From Mesostigma viride (lineage: Eukaryota; Streptophyta; Mesostigmatophyceae; Mesostigmatales; Mesostigmataceae), in assembly GCA_009746045.1 (NCBI GenBank), contig RPFO01001075.1, forward strand, positions 558,501 through 622,500: a stretch of 64,000 bases of DNA. Direction: 5' to 3'. The notes below the pieces were generated by a model, which was given only the letters and a program-made list of their open reading frames with translations, was not told the DNA's origin and searched no databases. This document shows, piece after piece, positions 12,901 to 23,084 of this stretch. The stretch's first letter is position 1; every line of letters starts with the position of its first letter. Made by a program: the position numbers and the translations under genes.

Positions 12901-15900
12901 GTTACCCCACCGGTCGATAATGGGAAGCACGGTGTGCTCACGCTAGCATGAACAATGTGTGGTCACGTGTGCATGAACAATGTGTGGTCACGCTAGCATG
13001 AAGAATGCGTGGTCACTCTGGCATGACAAGTGCGACCGGCGACATGAAGTGCAGGGGCCTCTCAAAGGATATCGCGAGCAGGGGGGCATACGCAAGCAGG
13101 GGGGCATACCTCTGTGTACCTCTGTGTACCCTTGTGAAAGATGTTGTGCAGCAGGAGTGTGAGAAACACTTCCCACGAGGAGTGTCAGAAACCAGGAGCC
13201 ACACTTCCTCCGAGCTTCCATACTCCCCCCCACGCTCTTTTGGGTTGCCAAGACTATTTCGGGCCCCGAAATTTTGAACACGCATGTGGCATGACATGAC
13301 ATCTTCCTTGGCCTGCCTCTGTTGGGCAGGCACCGACGTCCTGCCCGCCTTGGCGAGAGTGCGCTCGACCAAAAAGTGTTTCAGACGGCCACAGAAGGAG
13401 GGGTGACATGTCCAGCCGAAATTTCACGGGTACTAGGGTCTGGCCCCAAGGCTGCCGGTGGCTGCATTGGTCCGGCCCCTATATAAATATAGGGGCTGCG
13501 GCTGAAATAGCCTGCCGGCGGGTGGTCATGGCCCCCATATGGCGAGCCTACTGCCAAAGGGGATTTGCCACGTGGCAAGTGCTCGTCTGCTGCGTTGTCT
13601 TCACACGCTTCCGCGTTGGCTACAATACGCTTCCGCGGACACCTTTCAGCGGGGAAAGTGCCCCCGGGCTTCCGGGGCAAATTCAGCAAGCGCTGCGGAA
13701 CTTAGATACTAAAATTTCGTTTTTTGTTCATACCGTACAACCAATCATTTTGCGATCTGGTCACTGAACACGAAAATTTCAGCGCGTTGGGGGGGGGCAT
13801 ATGGGGGCCGGCTGTCGGCGCACCGGTGGCGGCGCCCCAGGGGGGTGCTAGCATACTGGGGGCCAGCACGTTTCATTCCGGCGGTTGGCATTGGACCCTG
13901 AGTTCAATATGGGGGCCGGACATTTCGACCTGGCGGTGGCGGTACTGGGCCCCCAAATAGCATGGCTGTATGTCACCGCTCCTGCCACAGATGCTACTAG
14001 CGTACAGCGACCAACCGGTACGCAGGGGTGTCCCTATGCCGATGGAGCAAGCTCCTACGCTGGGTTCACATCCTCCTTCCATCTCCCCACAGGCACCATG
14101 TCATTGAAGGCCCTACTTGGCAAATGTCCAGCATACTTTTGAAAGGGAACACTACAGGCCGCTGTGGCCAGGCGGCACCGGCAGCACCCTTTGGAAGCGT
14201 GCACCATTACCCATGGCATGGCCCATGCGAGACAAGGCAAGGACGGCCGAGCAAAGGCACCCACCTCCACGTTGGGTGGCAGCTTCCCCCGCGCAACCAA
14301 CCGCTGCACGACACCTGTCAGCGTAATGGCGACGGCGGCGGGCGTCCCACAGTTCTGCGCGATGACGTGGTGCCCGTACATACGGTAGGGGGACGCCAGC
14401 TCACCGGGATCGGCGATGCAGAAGCTGCGCACAAGCGCAAGCCGATGCCCAAGCAGATGCACGAGCCGAAGCCCAAGCACACACAGAAACATGTATGTAC
14501 CCACATGCACACGCGCACGCATGCACACAAAGTCAATGAGGCTGTCAACAGTGGTGGCGATGAGCCTAGCACACATCCACAATGACAGCACACGCCAACC
14601 ATTAAAGGCCCGCCACAAGGACCCTGCCAGAAGAGCGCCACTACCACCGCCACCTGCGAATGTCTCACCACCGCCATGGTCAACAACCCAGCTAAGGCAC
14701 GCACATGACAACGGGCAACTGCACCCTAATGCTGAAGTGCAACCACACGGCCGCAAGGCTAATAGCTACATAACAAGTGCAACCGCACTCTACATGCTGA
14801 AGTGCAACCGCACGGCTGCAAGGCTTCTAGCAATACTACTATAACAAGTGCAACCGCTCCACATCCCAATCTATGTTGGCTTGCGTGCAGGGATATAGTC
14901 TTGCACGCTGACATCAGCACCCCACCACTCCTTTTGCCACGTCCACCCACACTCCCTCCCTACTGCCACGGCATCTCTCCCGGATGCTGCCACACGGGCC
15001 CCTCCCACGCACCGCCAGTGGACGCACTCCTCCACCCCCTCACACCCACCACCCCTAGAGGCACTCCTCCACCCCCTTACCGGCACCATCCGTAGAGGTA
15101 CTCCTCCAGCTTGGACAGCACCTCCTGCGGCCGCTCCAGCGGGGCCTCCATCTCGTCCAGGTAGGCCACGCACAGGTCGTCCACCATCTTGTCAACGCGG
15201 CCCACGTACGTGGCTACAGGTAGCTCCACCACGCTGTGGCTGAACCAGGCGTCGTCCTCCGCACTCAGCTGAAAGGGGGGAGGGATCGCAAGATGTAACG
15301 TGGCATGAGGTAAGTAAACATGATAAATATGATGCATATGAGGTAAATATACATCATCGAGGTTTACCGTGATATATATATATATATATATATATATGAT
15401 GCAGGAGGTAAAACGTGGGGGTGGGTGGGGGTGGGGTGGGGGCCAGGTGGAACCGCACATGCAAGCACCAGCCAAACGTGTCACCGACCGAACAGGTTAG
15501 GCGAGTGCAAAGCTATCTAAGTGTAGCGCCACTGCGCCAGCAATGTGGGCGTGTCGTACGTCAGCCTGCATCATCGGCAGAGCAGATGCAGGTGATGGTA
15601 CCGTCGTGATGGTCAGGGCAGGTCCGACACACGTGACAAGAACGGGAGGTCGACGTGCTCTCATGGGCGGTCCATGGATGAGTGGATGGATGCCACACAT
15701 GGTCCCGCGCGACTTGATGCCACACATGGTCCTGCGCGACTTGGCCCCACATGGCCCACAGGTGAACATCCATCCACCCATCCACCCATCCACCCATCCA
15801 CCTATCCATCCACCCACCCACCCACCCACCCGCCCGCCCGCCCGCCCGCCCGCCCGCCCGCCCGCCCGCCGCCCGCCCGCCGCCCGCCCGCCCGCCGCCC

Positions 15901-16665
15901 GCCCGCCCGCCGCCCGCCCGCCCGCCCGCCCGCCCGCCCGCCCGCCCGCCCGCCCGCCCGCCCGCCCGCCCGCCCGCCCGCCCGCCCCCGCCCGCCCGCC
16001 CGCCCGCCCGCCCGCCCGCCCGCCCGCCGCCCGCCCGCCCGCCCGCCCGCCGCCCGCCCGCCTGCCCGCCCGCCCGCCCGCCCGCCTGCCCGCCCGCCCG
16101 CCCGTCCGTCCGTCCGTCCATCCGTCCCTCCCGTCCCTCCCGTCCCTCCGTCCCTCTGTCCCTCCCTCCCTCCGTCCCTCTGTCCCTCCCTCCGTCCCTC
16201 CCTCCGTCCCTCCCTCCATCCCTCCCTCCCTCCCTCCGCCCCTCCACCCCCCCCCCCCACCCCATCCCCCCCCCCCCCCCCCCCCCACCCCCACCCCCAC
16301 CCACCCACCCATGCACCCATCCACCCATGCATCCATCCACCCATGCATCCATCCGCCCATCCACTCATCTGCCCATCCACCCGTCCGCCTCCCCAGCACA
16401 CGATACGTTCGCTGGCATCCAACTCATGAGCTTGCGGGGAGATGGAACGTTGCGGTCACAACAAGCAGCGACCCAACCACCCGCCTGAATGCGCGCCATG
16501 CTCTAACCTAGCCCCCTACCTGTAAGTGCGCAAGCACCAGGTCCATCTCCGCCCCCTTGGCCCATTCCTGCAGGAATGCATCGCGGCCACGCTGTGCAAA
16601 CTTCTCCCACACCTCACGCGTCGCGCCGGCCTTGCCAAACTCCATCTGGCGCCAGCTGCCCCATT
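9910..16665 (-). CDS. SirB1/transglutaminase-like domain protein (7 exons, 5' end unresolved)
   Basis: Seven minus-strand exons join in phase: 16665-16520, 15268-15081, 14424-14265, 12936-12863 (alternative start 12942), 12809-12626, 11209-11084, 10110-9910. They give 358 residues before a TGA stop. The first visible exon starts with two bases of a split codon, so at least one upstream exon is missing; the region 16.7-17.5 kb offers candidates but none is convincing. The order of blocks recalls SirB1_N/Transglut_core2 proteins. YVGRVDKMVDDL...LSKLEEYLYG matches the N-terminal helical part, QNCGTPAAVAITLTGVVQRL the core helix, LLIDILKGLKRAFW the linker, and LRDLALLNYHLGETQKAYTL the TPR-like C-terminal part. 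Known relatives include bacterial SirB1 and F-box protein FBXO21. Activity is unknown; many relatives lack a transglutaminase triad. The structure is firm, the family call moderate. Confidence 0.7.
11878..11970 (-). repeat. C-rich (CCCCGCC)n array in a SirB1-like gene intron
   Basis: A run of CCCCGCCCC-type units on the + strand lies in the intron between exons 12809-12626 and 11209-11084. It is G-rich on the transcript strand and keeps several frames open as Gly/Arg or Pro tracts. It is not coding. Confidence 0.85.
12931..13024 (-). repeat. About 30-bp tandem repeat at an exon boundary of the SirB1-like gene
   Basis: Three to four imperfect units containing GGTCACGCTAGCATGAA lie directly upstream, in the sense direction, of exon 12936-12863. 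The proximal unit supplies the splice acceptor, with two in-phase AG choices six bases apart. The array therefore touches a functional splice site. Confidence 0.75.
15370..15399. repeat. (AT)n microsatellite
   Basis: An uninterrupted AT dinucleotide run of about 28 bp sits in the intron upstream (sense direction) of exon 15268-15081. Confidence 0.95.
15772..16395 (-). repeat. Large CCCG/CCCA/CCCT tetranucleotide array in an intron
   Basis: About 620 bp of tetranucleotide repeats fill the intron between exons 16665-16520 and 15268-15081. On the + strand it starts as CATCCACC units, becomes a CCCG core at about 15,830-16,105, then CCGT and CCCT units, a C homopolymer near 16,265, and CCCACCCATCCA units again. 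The sense strand is therefore a long G3-4 track able to form quadruplexes. The graded change of unit suggests growth by replication slippage. Long Pro/Ala and Gly/Arg frames across it are artefacts of the repeat. Confidence 0.95.
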
Positions 16666-18918
16666 CTGCGGGCAGGTAACGAGGGGCACAAACCGTGTGT
16701 TGGCACCGTGCGGGGCGTATGGGCCAGCCGCCCAGAGCCAAGCGGCGGGGCAGATGACAGCAAGGAGGCAGGAGTGGTTTGTTGGCAAGGGAATGGACCG
16801 GCGCGCATGAGTCGCCACGCGGGTGTCTCATGACCACGCACCACCCATGTAAGGCCACACCACACAAATGCCCGGCGAATAATTGACAACGCTTTGACTA
16901 ATTATGGACAGTAGAGGGCAGCACCAGGATGTGGGTGGGAAGGCCAGGCATGCCCCATCTCACACTGTGCGGTGATGCCTCCCGGCGGGCACTGACACAG
17001 GCGCGCCGGCACAGCATCTTGTCCCATAATGGACGCACGCACACAGATGCACAAGTGTTCGACGCAGTGACATTGTGCGCATATACATGGCCCCATCCAT
17101 GGTGGAGCGCTGGAGGAGGGGGCGTCGGGGGGTAGCATCGCACGCAGCTGGCACACGCGCGGCTGCACGGGCCTCTATTCCACGGTAGGAGCCTCCGTGG
17201 GTGCGTTACAGATGGAGCAATGAGGGCGGGGGAGAATGCTTCCGATGAAACGCCCCGACACCGGCGTTATGAACAGGCGAGGGGGGGGTGCGGAGCCAGC
17301 ACGGTACTTGGGAGGGACACGTAAGGTGGGCTAGAGCTTGGAGGATGCCGCGATTCGATAATACTTTGTGTAACTGCCGGATTCTGGCTCGATTGGCGAG
17401 GCGATGGGAACAGCAAGCGCTGGACGTAAGTGGTCAAGTAACAGGGTTGCCTGGTACGTTGCTCGCGAAACACACGTGGTCAGCCCATCAGACTCATCGG
17501 CACTCGGCGCCTACTACCGTCTATTGTGACGCTGCGTGGCCATCCATTTGAATGTTGCATGCCGAAATTCCAAGCAAATTACGACAAGACTCCAAAAAAC
17601 GACATTCACAGGATTGGGGTGAGGCCCTGTTGTGCAATGGTACCGAGCATTAGACCGTCTAGGAAACTTGAATAAATATGGCGCGAGAAAATCAACAGAT
17701 CAGCCTAAATTAGATAAAGGTATCTGTTCAAGTCAAAGGTATCAGCTAGAGCAGCAGGCAAAGGTATCAGATAAAAGGTATCTGCTCAAGTTGAATTGCG
17801 TCCGAATTCGGCTTAATGTAGTCATCACACATCAATTCTCAATGCGCGGCAAGCTCACCATCTGACGCCTGAGAACGAACTTGAAAGCGGCGTGTTGCTG
17901 ACAAAGATTGCTGACCTAGGAGCTTGTTCCGAATCAAGCTCTTTGGACGTGAAAACAACCTGCCTGGCCGGCATGTATTAGATGATTTTGCAGTCGTGAA
18001 GTGACCTGGCGCACTCGTCTTCACGCATTGCATACACGTCGGTAGGGTTAGAGACACCATCTTATTAACAGGCTGATGTAATGCCGTAAACTGGGACGAC
18101 CAGGCTGATGCCACGAGCAGGCAGTTTAATGGCGAATCAGTTTAGAAATCATTGCTTTCCTGGCTGTGGTACCATTGTCTAATTACTTATTCGCTGTTGA
18201 TGCTAACGCTGCTGTTGCTTTGGCTTGGAAGTGTTTAGCCTTGCCACAGCTACAGTACAGCTCCTAGCCCTTCGTGGCAGCACATCGCCACATCCACGCC
18301 AGGAAAAAATGTGACATCTGGCAGCTGCGGGATCGGTCAGAAGGTCACACGACAGATCATCTTACCTCACCAGTCACCACTCACCACTCCAAAGTCTGAC
18401 CTCCAGGCTGCTGGTAAGATATGTACGGTATCGCCCTCATCGCCTGGGGGCTGCCGCGCCGGCGCTGGGCTGTTACAGGGCTGTAGTCACGCCGCGGCGC
18501 AAATGGCCTCTGGCCACTGTCGCACCTGCGAGCCTGCAGCGTAGATTTTTACAGGGAGAACCTGTGGGTGTGGTTTAGGACAACTTGGTGGGCCATCCCC
18601 TCGCCACCATGTCGGATGCACCATGGCGACGTCGTCAACGTGAAGATAGCCATTGCCCCATACATATGGAAAGGCTGGCTCATGCCAGAACGCTCGCGCT
18701 TTTGATGCCTGGACGCTGATTGCATCAATCGCGACGTTAACCCCGTGGGGTAGAGTGGAAAACCTCACCGCAAGCTTTCAGCTTGCAGGGGAATTCGCCC
18801 AGACGCCGGTAAAAGCGTATTCTAGAGCGCAAGGGCTGGGCTTGCGACTTCTATGAGGATAGGCTTCCCTGCATATCCGTGATCGCTACTTGCCGTGTCT
18901 CGGTGCCGCTTAACAATC
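16666..18918. other. Intergenic region between divergent genes
   Basis: This interval should hold the missing 5' exon(s) and promoter of the SirB1-like gene (-) and the promoter of the NDUFS5 gene (+). A minus-strand frame at 17,473-17,267 starting MFREQRTRQ has a transit-peptide-like composition, but I could not join it with confidence. At about 17,715-17,790 the motif AAAGGTATC occurs four times in direct orientation, twice followed by a TCAAG end. No transposon is evident. Confidence 0.4.
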
Positions 18919-19390
18919 ATGGCTTCCGGTATCGGAAACACGGGGCGCAGGTCGCGGTGCTATGACATATGGATGGATTTTTCGCGTTGCATGATGAATG
19001 CGGAAGACAAAACCGAATGCAAGTTAGTGCGAGATGACTACTTCGAATGCCTTCACCACCGAAAAGAGGTAATTGTTTGATGTGGTCCCGCGCTGGCTGT
19101 TTCGCTTCAAGGTTGTGCTTGTGATCGTTGCCCTATGGACATGCGGGAAATCTCATGGACATAACTTGCTATGCCGTCACTTCATGCAGTTTGCTCGCAT
19201 GCATCGGATTGCGGAGGAACAAAAGCGGCTCACCGAGGAGCGAATGAGCCGGTTTGAATCGCTGGCGCGTGCTGCACGGGAACGGTATCTTGCCACTGGT
19301 GACGAAGTTGCCTGGAAGCATTTCTGGAGGGAGGGCTACAAAGAAGGCATGGAAAGTGGCGGTGCCTCGCATGGTGCGCATGGTCACTGA
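18919..19390 (+). CDS. NDUFS5: NADH dehydrogenase Fe-S protein 5-like subunit of complex I (2 exons)
   Basis: Exons 18919-19068 and 19190-19390 join in phase 0 to encode 116 residues ending in TGA. The N-terminal part, MASGIGNTGRRSRCYDIWMD, resembles plant 15-kDa NDUFS5 proteins. Two CX9C motifs are present, C14/C24 and C34/C44. This is the twin-CX9C (CHCH) fold, oxidised on import into the intermembrane space by the MIA40 pathway and held at the P-module of respiratory complex I. The second exon encodes a charged helix (EEQKRLTEERMSRFESLARA) and a Gly/His-rich tail. At 116 aa it is slightly longer than the roughly 100-aa plant forms. An upstream in-frame ATG at 18,895 exists, but the chosen start gives the conserved MASG beginning. 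Confidence 0.93.
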
Positions 19391-19695
19391 TACTGTACCT
19401 TCAGGGAATTTTTATACAGGGGGCATGAGCCGGCCGCTCTCACAATCAAGCCTAAGAGCACAAGCTGTGGGAGCGCATCATGTAGTTCTTTCTGTTGTGT
19501 GGCTTTGTTGCATGGCCTTATCGTACTGTCGGACGTCCACTGGATTCTACATCTCAGAAATAGCTTTTTGAGGACGCAAGATGGTGAGAACCAATACCAG
19601 CTTTGTGGCGTTTCTTCGAAGGCCCTCCCGGCACAAGGGGTTAACCTCTAACTGAGTTGTTTGTGAGGAGGAAAAGCTGGTGTGATTAGGCGGGT
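19391..19695. other. 3' flank of the NDUFS5 gene
   Basis: About 300 bp between the NDUFS5 stop codon and the left end of a MITE-like element. It should include the 3' UTR. No other feature is visible. Confidence 0.5.
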
Positions 19696-20340
19696 CGCAC
19701 AGTTTTTTTGTTGTATTCACCTTTTCTCGGACTTACAGTCTTATTTTTTGCAGACTTACCTAACTAATGCAAAAACCTAAGTCTGAAGGCAAAAAGCCTT
19801 TAGAACGCAAAACTGGTTTTGACTTACGACTTGTGTTCTTTGCAAAAGTTAGCCCACAATGAAGGGGCCCGCTTAATGCTGAAAATCGGCGCCACTTCTG
19901 TAGTGAGATCGGAATATCGATTTCGCTCGCGCGGGACCGCACTTCCAATTTATACTCCTACATGCCTCCCGTCCTTTACTGGGATTTTCGCGCCGATCCT
20001 ACGGCTGAGATTCCAGGATTGGGCGCGGCGTGACCAATTCCAGTTATGACGGCTAACAGCCTTCTGTATTGTCAAAGTCCAAAGGTCGTGTCACCCCGTC
20101 AAGGTTAACCCGCACAGTGATCACTATACTATACTGGCCGTAATTCAGTTCAGTTCAGTTCAGTTCAGTTCAGTTGTTTCCCACACCGCACATATGCCGT
20201 AATTACGTACCTATTCGAGCTCTCCACTTGTCTTCTCCGTCCCGAAACATACGCCAGATTACGATTTTCCGTGCTGGACACTTGTCTTCTCCCGGTAAGG
20301 GCTAAGTTTTGCAAAAAACCTTAGAAGTCTTAAGTCCAAA
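19696..20340. mobile_element. Non-autonomous TIR element (MITE-like), copy 1
   Basis: This 645-bp element is flanked by the direct repeat TAGGCGGGT at 19687-19695 and 20341-20349, a 9-bp duplication like those of MULE-type transposons. Near the two ends lie imperfect inverted repeats of about 35 bp, GGACTTACAGTCTTA...TTTTTTGCAGACTTACC and GGACTTAAGACTTC...TTTTTTGCAAAACTTAG. It contains no transposase. A CAGTT pentamer array lies at 20143-20176. Copy 2 (24.8-26.0 kb, opposite orientation) matches both ends and confirms the unit. The true outer left end is uncertain by about 20 bp. Confidence 0.75.
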
Positions 20341-20732
20341 TAGGCGGGTGCATTAGCCCATTACAGTGAGTTTTTAAAAAGCATTAATTAAATGCATGCC
20401 ATTCTCTTTGTGGTTATGCATGCAATTAAGCAATTACGTTTCTGGCTAGTAGTCTGAAGTCATGGGCCCTCAATCAAGGCACAGGTGCAGTTTGTTGTAC
20501 TTGGAAATGCAAAACATCACATAATAACACTGCGCAATTTACAGTCATAAACTTGATAAACCAATCCAGGAATAGTTGTGTAAATAGTGTATAAATGAAC
20601 AAACAAACTAACTAAAATGCTTTGTTGGAATACTTGCTGCCATGAACCAGCAAGTCTGGCCTGCTATGCCATGGTCCATGGTCCATATGCGATGATCCAT
20701 ACACATGCATGGGCATGCCACTTATCAAGGAG
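20341..20732. other. Spacer right of MITE copy 1
   Basis: AT-rich sequence of about 390 bp with no gene or repeat array that I can support. A short match to the CCAGGAATAGTTGT motif seen elsewhere in the window lies near 20,565. Confidence 0.4.
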
Positions 20733-20852
20733 ACAACCAGCGCAGGCCAGAAATCGGGAGAATCCGGACCGCATGGTAGCTCGAGCCTGCCGTTATCTTG
20801 TCCCCGTTTTCGAGTCGTTCAGGATGATGAATATGAATGGAGATGGAAATGT

Positions 20853-21185
20853 CCTGTCACGACCTACATCCAGATGTTGCTGGACGACCTAGTGGTCCCA
20901 GCCCAGTTTGAGCACCGCATCCACTCTCTCTCCCGTCTTTGGACTGCCATGCAGGACAAGACGCGGTGGAAGAAGATTGTCAAGGCGCACACGCCCGACC
21001 CTGTGGGCAAGCCACCTCCCCCCAAGCGGAGGAGGCGTTTTGATGAGTAGTGTAGTTAGGATTTTCTAGATAGCTTAGAGTTAGGATAGTTCGATCACGC
21101 GGCTTCCTCCACCCCATCCATCATGGAATATGTGCTACATGACCTCCCCACGGAGGCATGTTATAATTTAATTTAATTTTTTTAA
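20853..21185 (+). mobile_element. 5'-truncated LINE copy (family B) with 10-bp target-site duplication
   Basis: The insert is bounded by ATGGAAATGT at 20843-20852 and 21186-21195. It encodes the last part of a LINE ORF2, with residues LDDLVVPAQFEHRIHSLSRL and a basic C-terminal end KPPPPKRRRRFDE. A short 3' UTR, a hairpin (CCTCC-CCAC-GGAGG) and an ATTTA-type tail follow. Target duplication, 5' truncation and 3' tail together show target-primed reverse transcription. A related + fragment and a - copy of the same 3' UTR lie at 44.1-44.8 kb. Confidence 0.88.
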
Positions 21186-21244
21186 ATGGAAATGTGTAGC
21201 CTTGTGCATTGAAATTATCTTGAAAGGAGACAACCAGCTATTAT

Positions 21245-21446
21245 TCTGATTTGGCACGCCGCAAAGGTGAAAACCATTTGCGTTCAGTGCCGGTCCGCGG
21301 AAAACGCGGAAAACGCGATCTGCAAATGAATCCGACCGGAATCGAACTGGGGACCTCTCGCACCAACTTTCGCTGACTATAGGACGGACGTCTCCGGATC
21401 CTAGGGCATCGCCAACTTACACCTACAGTCATCCGCAAAAGTTCTC
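21245..21446 (-). mobile_element. SINE copy 1 (5'-truncated)
   Basis: A 202-bp minus-strand copy bounded by CTATTAT at 21238-21244 and 21447-21453. Read on the minus strand it carries a pol III A-box-like segment (TATAGTCAGCGAAAGTTGG) and a B-box-like segment (AGTTCGATTCCGG), then GCAGATCGCG, the repeated CGCGTTTTCCGCG, and the end GTGCCAAATCAGA. It is shorter at its 5' end than copies 3 and 4. It is inserted in repeat R. Confidence 0.8.
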
Positions 21447-21545
21447 CTATTATGGCTGGCGTACGTGTAGAGCGACTAGATGACCTAGACGGTGGGGCCG
21501 GAAACAGCTTGCTTGATCAGGGCGTGTGTTTCGAGCCTAACTGGC

Positions 21546-21765
21546 CGGGAGTGTCTAGTGGTGATCACAAACACTATCAAACAGCGTAGATTACAGCTAG
21601 TCAGGCACTTGGCTCGCACCAACCAGCTAGACATGTCGCGGGGCCCAACTGCAGAGCTCTGGCCCGCACAGCCAGGTAGGCACCTCCTTACATGGGACGG
21701 GCCCAGCAATCTTACACGCTGGACTGCCCGCACGTTAACACTTAATGGATTTCTAATTAAAACAC
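21546..21765 (+). mobile_element. LINE ORF2 C-terminal fragment (family A)
   Basis: The translation includes TNTIKQRRLQLVRHLARTNQ and PAQPGRHLLTW, closely matching the C-terminal part of the larger ORF2 at 44.95-45.56 kb (IKQRRLQLVGHLARTNQ). It is a short decayed fragment ending in a TTCTAATTAAAA tail, directly abutting a minus-oriented 3' end. Confidence 0.8.
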
Positions 21766-21927
21766 GTGCTCCCGTTGGGGAGTCACGGAGCACTGGAGTG
21801 CTGTTAATCGCTGTATATCTCACTTCTTGTCTCGTGTACTTCATGCACAGCAGGAAAAGGGGCAGAGACCCGCCCCCCCTTTCCTTCATGCCAGAGGCAT
21901 GCCACAGCAGCAATCGGATACGATTAT
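21766..21927 (-). mobile_element. LINE 3' end, minus orientation
   Basis: Read on the minus strand this is a 3' UTR ending in the hairpin GACTCCCCAACGGGAGCACG, followed by the A/T tail shared with the preceding + fragment. The same UTR recurs at about 48,957-49,080. It is one half of a tail-to-tail pair. Confidence 0.7.
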
Positions 21928-22935
21928 AAATTCGATCTGGCACAAATATCGTGCAATTAGACCCGCCGCTCTGGAGGCCGAGCTCGACAGGCGCAGCCTT
22001 AACGTCATCGTCAAGGCACTTCGACCGGCCAGCCGCAGGACGAGACCTCCAAGATTCATGCCCAGGGGTTTGAGAACAAACAGCGGGCTAGAATAGCAAT
22101 AGCCCTAGCTTGTAACCATTGGCGTCACTGCCGCTAAGGCAGCCATGCCTAGAATGTTTGCCTAGCTGTGCCAACACACCTAGTCACGTGCCGCCAACGC
22201 ACGGTACACAACCAGCCATAGCCTTAGCCTAGTCCTAGTACAGCCATGCTACGCCCCGGCTATGTTCAGATTACTTGCCCACGCTCCTGGCTATGATATG
22301 CTCACATGGGTCTTATTGCACCCACAGACTGCCGGATCCTTAGTGTGTCCGTTTAGCTAGCGCGCCCGAATGCAGCTGTGGCATGCCTCTGGCATGAAGG
22401 AGACTGGGGGTCTCTGCCCTTTCTCCTGTAGTGCACACACAGGGATTAAAAGCACTTCGGTGCTCCGTGACTCCCCAACGGGAGCACGAGTTTAATTAAT
22501 AAATTAATTGAGAACAAAATCCTTGTCCCCATGGCTCTCACAGGTGAGGTCAAGCCGGGGGTGACCCGATTTCCCCATTCACTGGGTAAGGCGGGACCAT
22601 CCCCGCTGCTCCTCACCTTTGACACCATGGCGGATAGAATGGAGTTCATCAAGCGTCGCAAGCGGCTTGGTGGGACCTCCTACATGCCGGCTGGACGACG
22701 ACTTGACCCTGGCGCAGCAACAAGTAGCAACGGCGACGGGAGCTATGGTCGACCTACCTCCAGCTCCGGCAAGGAGCAGGGAAGAAGCCGGCGGTGTACT
22801 GGCGGGCCCGGCCGGCTGCCATCTACCGGTTAACCACAAGCCATGCAGTGCTCAGGCGACCCGATATTTGTTTAAAGCAGGCGACCCCCAACACCCCAGC
22901 TGACCCCAACCTAATTAATTAATTAATCAAACTCG
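21928..22935 (+). mobile_element. Nested ORF1-type LINE fragments
   Basis: At 21,975-22,010 the translation AELDRRSLNVIVKALRPAS is an ORF1 piece. At 22,380-22,484 a + oriented 3' end carries the hairpin (CTCCCCAACGGGAG) and a TTAATT tail. At 22,508-22,905 a second ORF1 piece has RFPHSLGKAGPSPLLLTFD and RRKRLGG, then a TAATTAATTAATT tail that meets a minus-oriented hairpin end at 22,935. All are broken remnants. The 22,080-22,440 stretch between them is 3' UTR-like and otherwise featureless. Confidence 0.7.
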
Positions 22936-23084
22936 TGCTCCCGTTGGGGAGTCACGGAGCATTCTTGCATGAAATGTGCAAGCAGCTCTTCCGGTGACCA
23001 GGGTCGCCTCGTCGATGCCTCCCTTCGGAGGCGCGCCCATAGGAACTGAATACATCCTCAGTCACCGCCCCCCGCCCCCAACTG

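Larger units (their letters stand above)
20733..21545 (+). repeat. Unclassified dispersed repeat R, copy A, split by two insertions
   Basis: Starts GGAGACAACCAGCGCAGGCC and continues through GGAGAATCCGGACC and GGATGATGAATATGAATGG. It resumes after a LINE insertion as GTAGCCTTGTGCAT, and after a SINE insertion as TATGGCTGGC...GAGCGACTAGATGACCT...CTTGATCAGGGCGTGTG. Copies B (43.6 kb) and C (49.4 kb) lack these insertions, which makes the joins certain. The family is about 240 bp and has no reading frame or terminal repeat that I recognise. Orphan ends (GGTTGTCTC) also occur near 42,760 and 43,050. Confidence 0.75.

Noticed and set aside
15497-16511. Proline/alanine-rich and glycine/arginine-rich proteins of 200-320 residues
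   Set aside because: They translate the CCCG/CCCA tetranucleotide array inside an intron.
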